From contig CAVYJW010000006.1 of assembly GCA_963768945.1 (NCBI GenBank), positions 186,001 through 250,000 on the forward strand: a DNA stretch of 64,000 nt. The letters run 5' to 3'. Origin of the DNA: RYN-230 sp963768945. GTDB lineage: Bacteria; Actinomycetota; Actinomycetes; Streptosporangiales; Streptosporangiaceae. Under the pieces are notes generated by a model. The model worked only from the letters and a program-made list of their open reading frames with translations, was not told where the DNA came from and did no database searches. Each line of letters opens with the position of its first letter. Positions within the stretch are counted from its first letter, which is position 1. This document shows positions 42,327-49,597 of this stretch, in pieces. Position numbers and translations under genes: made by a program.

Positions 42327-43310
42327 ATGGAGAAGCGCATTCTGGGCAAGACAGGCAGGGCAGTCTCGGTCGTGGGCCTGGGCACCTGGCAGCTGGGAGC
42401 TGACTGGGGCGAGGTCGGCGACAAGGATGCGCTGGCCGTGCTGGACGCGGCCGCGGCGACCGGGATCACGTTCCTCGACACCGCCGACGTGTACGGCGAC
42501 GGACGCAGCGAGCGGATCATCGGCCAATTCCTGGCCGGCAACCCGGGAGCGGAGTTCACGGTGGCCACCAAGATGGGCCGCCGGGTGGCGCAGGACCCCG
42601 CGTGCTTCACCCTGGACAACTTCCGCGCGTGGACCGACCGCTCCCGGGCCAATCTGGGGACGGACCGGCTCGACCTGGTGCAGCTGCACTGCCCGCCGAC
42701 CCCGGTGTTTTCCTCGGGCGCGGTCTACGACGCGCTCGACACGCTGGTCGCCGAGGAACGCATCGCCGCCTACGGGGTCAGCGTCGAGACCTGCGGGGAG
42801 GCCCTCACCGCGATCGCCAGGCCGGGTACCGCCACCGTGCAGATCATTCTTAACGCGTTCCGGCGCAAGCCCCTGGATGAGGTGCTGCCCGCAGCGTACG
42901 CCGCCAGGGTGGGCATCATCGCCCGCGTCCCGCTCGCCTCGGGGCTGCTGTCAGGCCGGTATACCCATGAGACATCCTTCGCCGCCGACGACCACCGCAC
43001 CTTCAACCGGCACGGCGAGGCCTTCGACGCCGGGGAGACGTTCTCCGGCGTGGACTTCGACACTGGCGTGGACGCCGCCCGGGAATTCGCCGCGCTGGCA
43101 CCGGCCGGCGCGACCCCGGCCCAGGCCGCTCTCCGCTGGGTGATCCAGCAGCCGGGTGTCTCGACCGTGATCCCGGGCGCGCGCAACCCGGAGCAGGCCA
43201 GGCAGAACGCTGCCGCGGCCGGGCTGCCGCCCTTCAGCGACACCGATCTGGCGGCGATCGCGGACCTGTATGACCGGCGCATCCGGGCCCAGGTCCACGA
43301 CCGCTGGTAG
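42327..43310 (+). CDS. aldo/keto reductase
   Basis: A 327-aa NADPH-dependent TIM-barrel oxidoreductase. Motifs: the start MEKRILGKTGRAVSVVGLGTWQLG, the catalytic Asp-Tyr stretch FLDTADVYGDGRSERIIG, the Lys in TVATKMG, LGTDRLDLVQLHCPP (catalytic His), and ALRWVIQQPGVSTVIPGARN near the cofactor pocket. Starts without a Shine-Dalgarno sequence but with a well-placed -10, so it may be leaderless. Substrate unknown. Confidence 0.9.
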   Translation: MEKRILGKTGRAVSVVGLGTWQLGADWGEVGDKDALAVLDAAAATGITFLDTADVYGDGRSERIIGQFLAGNPGAEFTVATKMGRRVAQDPACFTLDNFRAWTDRSRANLGTDRLDLVQLHCPPTPVFSSGAVYDALDTLVAEERIAAYGVSVETCGEALTAIARPGTATVQIILNAFRRKPLDEVLPAAYAARVGIIARVPLASGLLSGRYTHETSFAADDHRTFNRHGEAFDAGETFSGVDFDTGVDAAREFAALAPAGATPAQAALRWVIQQPGVSTVIPGARNPEQARQNAAAAGLPPFSDTDLAAIADLYDRRIRAQVHDRW

Positions 43311-43320
43311 AGGCCGGCGA

Positions 43321-43974
43321 TCAGTGCTCATCCGGCGTCATCAGGGCGGCGACCCCGGCCGGACCGGGACCGGGCTCGTCAGCCAGGGCCGCGACCACCC
43401 CGGCCTGGTCCTCGGCGCTGCGGTTCTGGCTCAGCTTGTGTTTGGCCTCCACAGTGGCGATGCTCAGTTCCACCCCCACGATGCCGCGGAGCTGGCCGTT
43501 GATGTAGTCGGGCGGGGCGTCGGTCACGGCCCAGGGTGCGGCCCGGTGGTCCTCGTGCCGGCGGGTCAGCCGGGTCACCACGTCGCGCAGCCACTCCGGG
43601 TCACGGTGCACGGTCAGCGGCCCGGTGAAGTGGACCGTGACGTAATTCCAGGTGGGCACCACCCGCCCGTGCCGGGCCGTGCTCGGATACCAGGACGGGG
43701 AGACGTAGGCCTGCGGGCCGTGCACGATGGCCAGCGCGCTGGAGCCCGGGGCTATCGACTTCCACTGCGGATTGGCCAGGGCGAGATGGCCGAGAAGCCG
43801 GCCGTGCTCGCCTGTCTCCCGGTCCCAGATGACCGGGATGAGGCTGGCGACAGGCTTGGTCCCGTCGAACGTGACCAGGTCGGCCGAGGCGGCGGCCGCC
43901 ACGAAGGCGGCGACGTCGGCGGTCTGCGGGGCGCTGAAGTGGTCCGGGAGGTACACGCCTCTGAGGGTACGCAT
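43321..43974 (-). CDS. PaiB-like FMN-binding negative transcriptional regulator
   Basis: A 217-aa split-barrel flavin-binding protein of the PaiB family. Conserved blocks: YLPDHFSAPQTADVAAFV, ASLIPVIWDRE, LLGHLALANPQWK, AIVHGPQAYVSPSWYPST and VPTWNYVTVHFTGPL. These are typical over the whole length. The family name comes from a Bacillus sporulation/protease repressor, but many members are probably FMN enzymes. Convergent with the aldo/keto reductase. Confidence 0.9.
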   Translation of the reverse strand: MRTLRGVYLPDHFSAPQTADVAAFVAAAASADLVTFDGTKPVASLIPVIWDRETGEHGRLLGHLALANPQWKSIAPGSSALAIVHGPQAYVSPSWYPSTARHGRVVPTWNYVTVHFTGPLTVHRDPEWLRDVVTRLTRRHEDHRAAPWAVTDAPPDYINGQLRGIVGVELSIATVEAKHKLSQNRSAEDQAGVVAALADEPGPGPAGVAALMTPDEH

Positions 43975-44084
43975 CCTGCGCCCGGGGCAGCCAGTCCCGG
44001 TTGCGCCGTTCCCGGACGATGAGTCCGGCCGCCCCGTAACGTCGAAGGTAGTGACACTGTCCAGGCGTTGCGAAGGGAACCATC

Positions 44085-44880
44085 ATGCCCGTACGAGACA
44101 CCGCGCCCGCCGGGGCGCCTTGCTGGGTTCAACCTGCTGACCTCCGACCCCGAACGCAGCCGGGACTTCTACGGCCAGGTGTTCGGCTGGACCTCCACCG
44201 AACCCCAGGAGCAGTTCGGTGGCTACTTCAACTTCTCCTCCGGCGGCGTCCTGGTCGCGGGCGGCATGCCCAAGCAGCCCGGCATGGAATCGCCGGAGAC
44301 ATGGTCGGTCTATCTGGCCACCGATGACGCCCAGAAGACACTCGACGCCGCCACCGCCCACGGCGGCCAGGTCGTGCTGCCGGCCATGCAGGTGGCCGAC
44401 CTCGGCACGATGGGGATGATCACCGACGCGGGCGGGGCAGCGATCGGCGTGTGGCAGCCGGGCCTGCACAAGGGCTTCGGGGTAGTGGGCGAGGCGGGGG
44501 CGCCCGCCTGGTTCGAGGTGTACACCCGGGACTACGCGGCCACCATCGCGTTCTATCGCGACGTGTTCGGCTGGGACACGCACACCGTGAGCGACACGCC
44601 CGAGTTCCGCTACACGATCGCCCAGTACGGCTCGGACCAGCTGGCCGGCATCATGGACGCGACCGGGTTCCTGCCCGAGGGCGCGCCGGCCCACTGGGCG
44701 GTCTACTTCGGCACCGGGGACGCCGACGCCACACTGGCCACGATCACCAGCCTGGGGGGCTCGGTCATCAGGCCCGCGGAGGACACCCCTTACGGACGGC
44801 TGGCCGAGGCGGCGGACCCGACCGGCGTCCACTTCAAGATCGTCGCGCCGAACGCGGCCATGCCCGCGTCGGAATCCTGA
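44085..44880 (+). CDS. VOC family protein (two glyoxalase-like domains), one frameshift near the start
   Basis: A two-domain vicinal-oxygen-chelate protein of about 264 aa, likely acting on a small electrophile or an antibiotic. ATG 44085 has a ribosome binding site (GAAGGGA) and the family start PVRDTAPAGAPCWV. At about 44127, GGGTTC seems to contain one extra T; dropping it joins the next frame, NLLTSDPERSRDFYGQVFGW, which is open to TGA 44878-44880. The second domain repeats the pattern at AWFEVYTRDYAATIAFYRDVFGW. Without the frameshift, translation would have to use a weak TTG at 44068, which gives an odd N-terminus. A sequence error is the simplest explanation. Confidence 0.78.
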
Positions 44881-45187
44881 GCTAGCGGGGTAAGGGGAAG
44901 AGGGCCTCTCGGCGGAAGCGGCGACTCCACCACGAAACCCGCAGGTCGGCCACAGAACAGACCTGGTAACACCACACAGTGGCCATATGGTGCCTCAAGT
45001 CGTTGTCAGCGAACTGTGCGGGACTGCGAGGGGTTCTTGGTCGGTGGGCCGCCTTGCTGACCGCCACTTTGGCGGTGACCTTGGGCTGCGCGGGTCTTGT
45101 TTCACGCGGCCCAAGGCCACCCTGTCGTTAGGCTGCTTGTCCCCTGCGGTCGGTGGCCATGACTTGAGCGGCGCTTACGCTGGTGAC
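44881..45187. other. intergenic region holding repeat copy A
   Basis: About 307 bp. The second half (45044-45160) is the first copy of a ~115-bp interspersed repeat; the first half shows no gene. Base composition is less GC-rich than usual for the window. Confidence 0.5.
45044..45160. repeat. interspersed direct repeat, copy A
   Basis: Starting GTGGGCCGCC, with the shared core CCTTGGGC-GCGCGGGTCTTGTT, it aligns with copy B at 45996-46112 in the same orientation, by eye about 70 percent identical. Both copies can fold around the GC-rich arms flanking GTCTTGTT. The two copies flank the antitoxin gene and toxin remnant. Confidence 0.65.
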
Positions 45188-45643
45188 ATGAGTGAGTCTG
45201 TCGCTGAACTGCCGGCCGACGACGCGCCGTTGGCTGGTGTGGCTGACGACGCGCGGCGTGGCGTGGCTACGCATCTCACCATCCACGGCGAGCGTGTGGC
45301 CGTGATCATGCCTGAGGGGGTCATCGAGGCGCTTCGTGATTTCGCTGCTCGTCCAACCGATGAGCGTCTTGCGGGCTTCGTTCCCGCGCTGCTCCCCCAG
45401 GCTGTGCCGTGGGCTCGCTCCTTGCCCGAGGCGGACCTTCCGGTCTTCGTTTCAGAGCTTGCTGAAGCGGCTGGCAGTGGCAGGGATGCGCCTGAGAAGG
45501 TCGCGGCGCTGATTAGGGAATGGCGGGCGACAGCGGAGATATATGCTGACCCTCGCGAGGCTGCGCGGCTACGGCAGGCGTTGCAAGAAGCTCGTGAGGG
45601 AAAGGCCACGCCCTGGGAGTACGACGACGCCGAGTTGACCTAG
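45188..45643 (+). CDS. Phd/YefM-like antitoxin (putative)
   Basis: A 151-aa protein whose residues about 25-50 (GVATHLTIHGERVAVIMPEGVIEAL) look like the DNA-binding start of Phd/YefM antitoxins (...GEPVAVL.S...YEAL). The C-terminal part (YADPREAARLRQALQEAREGK) is the kind that wraps a RelE/ParE toxin. The middle is longer than in usual 80-90-aa antitoxins, and the homology is read by eye. Codon usage differs from its neighbours, with many T-ending codons, suggesting recent transfer. Directly followed by a broken toxin-like frame. Confidence 0.5.
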   Translation: MSESVAELPADDAPLAGVADDARRGVATHLTIHGERVAVIMPEGVIEALRDFAARPTDERLAGFVPALLPQAVPWARSLPEADLPVFVSELAEAAGSGRDAPEKVAALIREWRATAEIYADPREAARLRQALQEAREGKATPWEYDDAELT

Positions 45644-45791
45644 TTCCTGTCGCGCGGGAAGACTGGATCTCATCAAGCGAAAGGACCGCCGGGTCTACCG
45701 CGAGATCCAAAGGTTCTTTAGAGAGGACCTGGAGGCGAGAGTGGGCCTCGGGTACCCGCTGCGTGGTGAACTGGCAGGGCTACCGGGCTGA
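45644..45791 (+). pseudogene. RelE/ParE-like toxin remnant
   Basis: In the frame from 45663 the 42 codons LDLIKRKDRRVYREIQRFFR...GYPLRGELAGLPG end at TGA 45789-45791. The stretch resembles the middle of RelE/ParE toxins (helix pair, then PL.GELAGLWR...), but it lacks a start codon and the C-terminal strands that carry the active site. A preceding piece in another frame (VPVAREDW) may be its N-terminus. Position right after the antitoxin supports the reading. Confidence is low because only about 50 residues are visible. Confidence 0.4.
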
Positions 45792-46405
45792 GCCCATTGA
45801 AAGTTGAGCTGCATCGTTGAACGAGCGGAAGCCACCGCCCAGTTACCTGGGCCGGGCGGAGTATCTGCGGGGGCCCGCAGGGCCCTAGGTAAAGGCTGTG
45901 CGCCCGCAGGGCGCCGTTGGATTGGTTCCCTAGCCGGACCGTACGAATCAGCGATGAGGCGCAGCCGCCACCGCCTGGCGGGGGTGAGTGAGTGAGTGGG
46001 CCGCCCCCGGTGAACGTCGCTTCGGCGGTGGCCTTGGGCCGCGCGGGTCTTGTTCCGCGCGCCCCCATGATCGCCAATCGCCAGGCTATTTGTCCTCTGC
46101 CGGCCAGCTGGTCGTCCACCCGATGACCAGTTCCGGGTTGCCCTGCCCGGCGCGTTGTTGGGACCTCCCCCGCCCACCGGGGCGGCGCCAGTCCACTCTG
46201 TCACGGTGCACTGCCTCGTGCGTCATATGGGGGGATAAGGCAGGCCGATACTGGCGTGTTTGTCATCCAAGGCATCGGCCGCGTTGCTAAATTGGCTCTG
46301 GCGGCATGGGTTCTGCCGGGCGGACGCACGAGGATTGGGGACACCGCCGTGTCACGGGTTGACCTGTCTTACCCGAGCGTGTCCGGAATCAGCCGGTGAC
46401 CTGCC
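45792..46405. other. gene-poor region with repeat copy B
   Basis: About 610 bp. Positions 45996-46112 are repeat copy B. Minus-strand frames of 133 and 169 codons cross the area but have no ribosome binding site and include the repeat, so I do not call them. Nothing else was recognised. Confidence 0.5.
45996..46112. repeat. interspersed direct repeat, copy B
   Basis: Same orientation as copy A. Contains GGGCCGCGCGG - GTCTTGTT - CCGCGCGCCC, a 10-bp near-perfect stem with an 8-base loop, followed by a looser part ending near TTGTCCTCTGCCGGC. The compensating changes between copies in the stem would support an RNA or cruciform structure, but two copies are too few to prove it. Confidence 0.65.
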
Positions 46406-46900
46406 GTGGCTAACAGTCCTGGCCCGACGGCCCCCGGCCCTGCCCGGCTGGCCAGCAGCCTGGTGCGGCACCGCTGGATCGCCGCTGCCGGGATGACCGC
46501 CACCATCGCGGCCGTGGGGGGCGGCGGCGTGGCCCTGGCCCTTCATGACAGCTCTTCCGGCCGGGCCAGGGATTGCGGGCTGGTGCCCTGCGCCGCCGCG
46601 CTGCCGGCCGCGGTGCGGTCCAGCGGCACCGGGCCCGCCAGCGGGGCGGGGTCAGCCAGCGCGCCCGCCACGACCGCGCCCACGGCCCCCCGGCGCGCCG
46701 CCACACCGCCCTCCGCCCGCCGGCACGGCGGCCACGGCGGTCCCGGGACCACCGCCGGGCCCGATGCCAGCCCCGCCTCAGGCGGCCAGCCGGGGCCCGG
46801 CCATCGCGGCCACGATGACTGGCCGGGCAGTTGGCTGAACCGGGGCCGCCTGAACCGGGGCCGGCTGGAACCGGGGCCGGCTGGAACCGGGGCTGGCTGA
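46406..46900 (+). CDS. hypothetical Ala/Pro/Gly-rich membrane-anchored protein
   Basis: A possible 164-aa protein starting at GTG 46406. Residues about 22-48 (RHRWIAAAGMTATIAAVGGGGVALAL) look like a positively flanked membrane helix; the rest is low complexity with an RDCGLVPC pair of Cys and a tail made by a 15/16-bp tandem repeat. No family recognised and no clear ribosome binding site, so it might not be real. Confidence 0.35.
   Translation: MANSPGPTAPGPARLASSLVRHRWIAAAGMTATIAAVGGGGVALALHDSSSGRARDCGLVPCAAALPAAVRSSGTGPASGAGSASAPATTAPTAPRRAATPPSARRHGGHGGPGTTAGPDASPASGGQPGPGHRGHDDWPGSWLNRGRLNRGRLEPGPAGTGAG
46833..46894. repeat. 15/16-bp tandem repeat, 4 copies
   Basis: Copies of GGCTG(G)AACCGGGGCC begin at 46833, 46848, 46863 and 46879; the first two are 15 bp and the last two 16 bp. 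The change in unit length means copy-number changes would shift the frame of any gene running through. Confidence 0.8.
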
Positions 46901-47085
46901 AGGGGGGCTGGCCCAGCCGGGGCGGCGCGGGCGGCGGCTGGCCCGGGGACGGCCAGGCGGGGCAGGACCACGGCCGGCCTGGCGGCCACTGACCGCTGGT
47001 GCCGCGGCCGCAGGCTCGTGGCCCGGCGGGCGCTGACGGTTGACCGTGCCCCAGCCCCCCCGCGGCGCCCGGTAGGGTTCGTCCC

Positions 47086-47361
47086 ATGACTGACCAGGAC
47101 GCCCTCGAAGCCCTCTCCTCCCAGGAACTTCACGACCGCGCCGTGCGCCGGGCCGTGCGGCATCTGGACCTCGGTTTCCTGTGGCAGTTGCTGCGGGAAA
47201 TCCCGGAGGCCGAGGCCGTCGCCGGGCACATCGACGAGACCGCGGCGGACGAGACTCAGCTGTCCGCGGTGCTCGACGACGCGTTCGGCCACCTCGACCC
47301 GGGCGTCGCGGATGCGCTGCGCCCGGTCTACCTGGACTACCTCGAGAAACACGGCGGGTGA
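47086..47361 (+). CDS. conserved actinobacterial hypothetical protein, 91 aa
   Basis: A small acidic helical protein: SSQELHDRAVRRAVRHLDLGFLWQLLREIPEAEAVAGHIDETAAD...DALRPVYLDYLEKH. I recall close relatives of the same length in many actinomycetes, all of unknown function. ATG 47086. Single gene, convergent with the ctaG operon; a 16-bp tandem repeat lies after its stop. Confidence 0.75.
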   Translation: MTDQDALEALSSQELHDRAVRRAVRHLDLGFLWQLLREIPEAEAVAGHIDETAADETQLSAVLDDAFGHLDPGVADALRPVYLDYLEKHGG

Positions 47362-47380
47362 GCCCCGGGCGCCCTCAGCC

Positions 47381-47444
47381 CTGTGCAGGTCAGGACCTGT
47401 GCAGGTCAGGACCAGGGCAGGTCAGGACCAGGGCCCATCAGGAC
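47381..47444. repeat. 16-bp tandem repeat, 4 copies
   Basis: The unit CTGTGCAGGTCAGGAC occurs twice exactly (47381, 47397) and twice with changes (47413, 47429), between the 91-aa gene and the end of ctaG; the last copy reaches the ctaG stop. Confidence 0.85.
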
Positions 47445-48391
47445 GTGGGCCCGGTCGGCGGCCTCACCGGCGTGGTGGGCGGACCGGGCTTGACCCGGCG
47501 GCTGCCTGAGGCCCACCCGCTGCCCGCGGCCCCCCGGTGCAGCATCTGATCAAGCGCCGAGCTGACCCCGCCGTCCTCGTTGACGAGGCGGCGGACCACA
47601 TAGATCAGCGCGGGAATGGCCCAGAAGTCGCCGCAGACCCACAGGATCGCCGCGCCGATCTCCTGGTCCGCGTACGGCGGCAGGGTGACCCCAGGCACGT
47701 GAGCGTAGACGGAGTACCAGGAGTCCTGGGAGAAGATGCTCATCGACATGGCCAGGATCCACATGACCACGTTGGTGGCGATCAGGGCAGCGGCCTGGGA
47801 GACAAGCGGCATCCGGCGCTGGAACGGCGGCGATGGGATGAACTGGAGCCAGAACAGCACCCCGGCCAGGAAGAAGCTGGAGTGCATCAGCCAGATGTGC
47901 ACGGCCTGATTGCGCTCCGCGAGGTCGTACAGCACGGGCAGATGCCAGGCCACCATCACCACGCTGAACAACGTCACCGAGACCCAGGGCCGGAGCAGGA
48001 ATCCCGCGATCGCCCGGAGTGGCCGCGACCAGGCGTCCCGAAGCACCGCGGCGGTCGCGGCCCGCCCCGCCCGGCCGGGCAGCCCGTCGAGCAGCGGCTG
48101 CCAGGGGGCACCGGCCACCACCAGCGTGGGCGCGGCGAACATGAGCAGCAGGTGCTGGAGCATGTGCACGAAGAAGTAGTCGTCCGACCAGTAGTCGAGG
48201 GGTGATTCGACCGCGAGGAGCAGGACCGCGAGACCGGCGTAGAACCACAGTGACCTGAGCCTGCGCTGCCGGGTCCGCTCCGGCCGGGACCGGCGGGCCA
48301 GCCGGGCCAGCCCGATCTCGTGCCAGATCACCAGGATCAGCACCACGATGAGGAACGGGTCGTAGGACCAGTGGTCGACGAGGTAGCTCAC
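47438..48391 (-). CDS. ctaG: CtaG-type cytochrome c oxidase assembly protein
   Basis: A 317-aa polytopic membrane protein of the caa3_CtaG family, needed to bring copper to the oxidase. About seven membrane helices are visible. His-rich conserved motifs are HMLQHLLLMFAAPTLVVAG, VMVAWHLPVLYDLA and HIWLMHSSFFLAGVLFWLQF, all expected for the family. Last gene of a three-gene operon with a lipoprotein (9 bp upstream) and a SCO1 fusion. The C-terminal tail is Pro/Gly-rich. Confidence 0.9.
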   Translation of the reverse strand: MSYLVDHWSYDPFLIVVLILVIWHEIGLARLARRSRPERTRQRRLRSLWFYAGLAVLLLAVESPLDYWSDDYFFVHMLQHLLLMFAAPTLVVAGAPWQPLLDGLPGRAGRAATAAVLRDAWSRPLRAIAGFLLRPWVSVTLFSVVMVAWHLPVLYDLAERNQAVHIWLMHSSFFLAGVLFWLQFIPSPPFQRRMPLVSQAAALIATNVVMWILAMSMSIFSQDSWYSVYAHVPGVTLPPYADQEIGAAILWVCGDFWAIPALIYVVRRLVNEDGGVSSALDQMLHRGAAGSGWASGSRRVKPGPPTTPVRPPTGPTS

Positions 48392-48400
48392 GCCATTACC

Positions 48401-49597
48401 TCACGACGACGAGCCGTAGGGAATGGCCACTTTGACGACCTGAGACCGGCTCCACCCGGAACCCCCGGAGGACAGGGCCCAGACCGACAGCTGGCTCTCC
48501 CGGGCGCTCAGGGCCTCGAAACCGCCTCCCGGGGCCGCGGCGAGGGTGACCCCGCCGTCCGGGACCGACGACGCCGTGGCGGGCAGGGCGGGAAGAGAGC
48601 GCCAGGCCGCCCCGGGCCCGCTGGCGGATACGGCCCGGCCGCCGGACAGCACCACGCCGAGCGAGCCGCCGGCGAACGCCGCCGAGAGGGGCCGCGCCGC
48701 ACCGGTCCGGTACGGCTGGGACAGGGTCCACGAGGTGCCGTCCTGGTTGGACCAGGCCCCGAGCAGGTGCGTGTCCGTCCCGCGGCCTGCGGCCAGCAGC
48801 GCCGCGAGCCCGTGACCCGAGCGGGCCATCTGCAGGACCTCGACGTCCTGCCGGGCGAGCGACGCGGGCAGCGCGGGCCCGGTCCGGGACCAGCGGCCGC
48901 CGGCCAGCCGGAAGATCCCGGCCTCGCCGGCGCGCGCGCAGGCGCCCGCCACCAGCGGGACGCCGGACGGGCTGTAGGCAACCGAGGTGAGCTGGGCCGG
49001 CTGGCAGGCGCGGCCCGCGGCCGTGACCAGCGCATGCTCGCTGGCCAGCGTGACCCAGGCCGCTTCCGGGCGCACCCTGAGCTCCACGTCGCCGGTCCTG
49101 GTCAGCGCGATCAGCCCGCCGTCGGGTGCAGCCGCCAGGGCGTCCGGGAATCCCGCGAGCCGGGCGTCCAGCAGCCCGGACTGGACCCACTTCGCCCCGT
49201 TGTCGCTGCTGCCCGCCAGCGGGGAGAAGGACAGGTCCTGGCTGGGCCGGACCGCGGCGGCCAGGACGGGCCCGCCTTCGGCCGCCACCGTGATCCCGCC
49301 ATTGCTGGCCACACCCAGCGGCGTGGCCAGTTTCCAGCTCCCGGCCCGGCCGGGGCGGACGAACACCTGCCAGAAGTTGTTGTGCTCGGCCGCGGAGCCG
49401 CCCATGACGAGCACTGCCCAGCTGCCGTCCGGGTACTCCCCGGAGGTGGCCAGCGACACGCGGACCGGCGGGGCGGGCGGCGCGGACGGCCCCACCGGGG
49501 CCGCGGACGTGCTCCCGCACCCGGCCAGCGCGCCGCCGGTCAGGACGGCGGTGGCCAGGAGAGCCGCGGCGCCGCCGCGGCGGGGCCGGCTGATCAC
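48401..49597 (-). CDS. lipoprotein with Asp-box beta-propeller-like repeats
   Basis: A 398-aa exported lipoprotein: signal peptide (AAALLATAVLTGGA) with lipobox LAGC near residue 27, then a Pro/Ala linker. The body has repeated short beta-strand blocks and at least two Asp-box motifs (SSDNGAKW, SNQDGTSW), as in BNR/sialidase-like propellers. It has no catalytic motif of a sialidase. GTG 49597 overlaps the SCO1-fusion stop, so it is translated with copper-insertion genes and may help oxidase maturation at the outer face (inference from context). Confidence 0.7.
   Translation of the reverse strand: MISRPRRGGAAALLATAVLTGGALAGCGSTSAAPVGPSAPPAPPVRVSLATSGEYPDGSWAVLVMGGSAAEHNNFWQVFVRPGRAGSWKLATPLGVASNGGITVAAEGGPVLAAAVRPSQDLSFSPLAGSSDNGAKWVQSGLLDARLAGFPDALAAAPDGGLIALTRTGDVELRVRPEAAWVTLASEHALVTAAGRACQPAQLTSVAYSPSGVPLVAGACARAGEAGIFRLAGGRWSRTGPALPASLARQDVEVLQMARSGHGLAALLAAGRGTDTHLLGAWSNQDGTSWTLSQPYRTGAARPLSAAFAGGSLGVVLSGGRAVSASGPGAAWRSLPALPATASSVPDGGVTLAAAPGGGFEALSARESQLSVWALSSGGSGWSRSQVVKVAIPYGSSS

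Noticed and set aside
42095..42403. 102-codon plus-strand frame before the aldo/keto reductase
   Set aside because: Overlaps the reductase start, with no ribosome binding site and low-complexity content.
45695..46204. 169-codon minus-strand frame
   Set aside because: Runs through repeat copy B, with no start signal and no homology that I can see; likely a chance frame.
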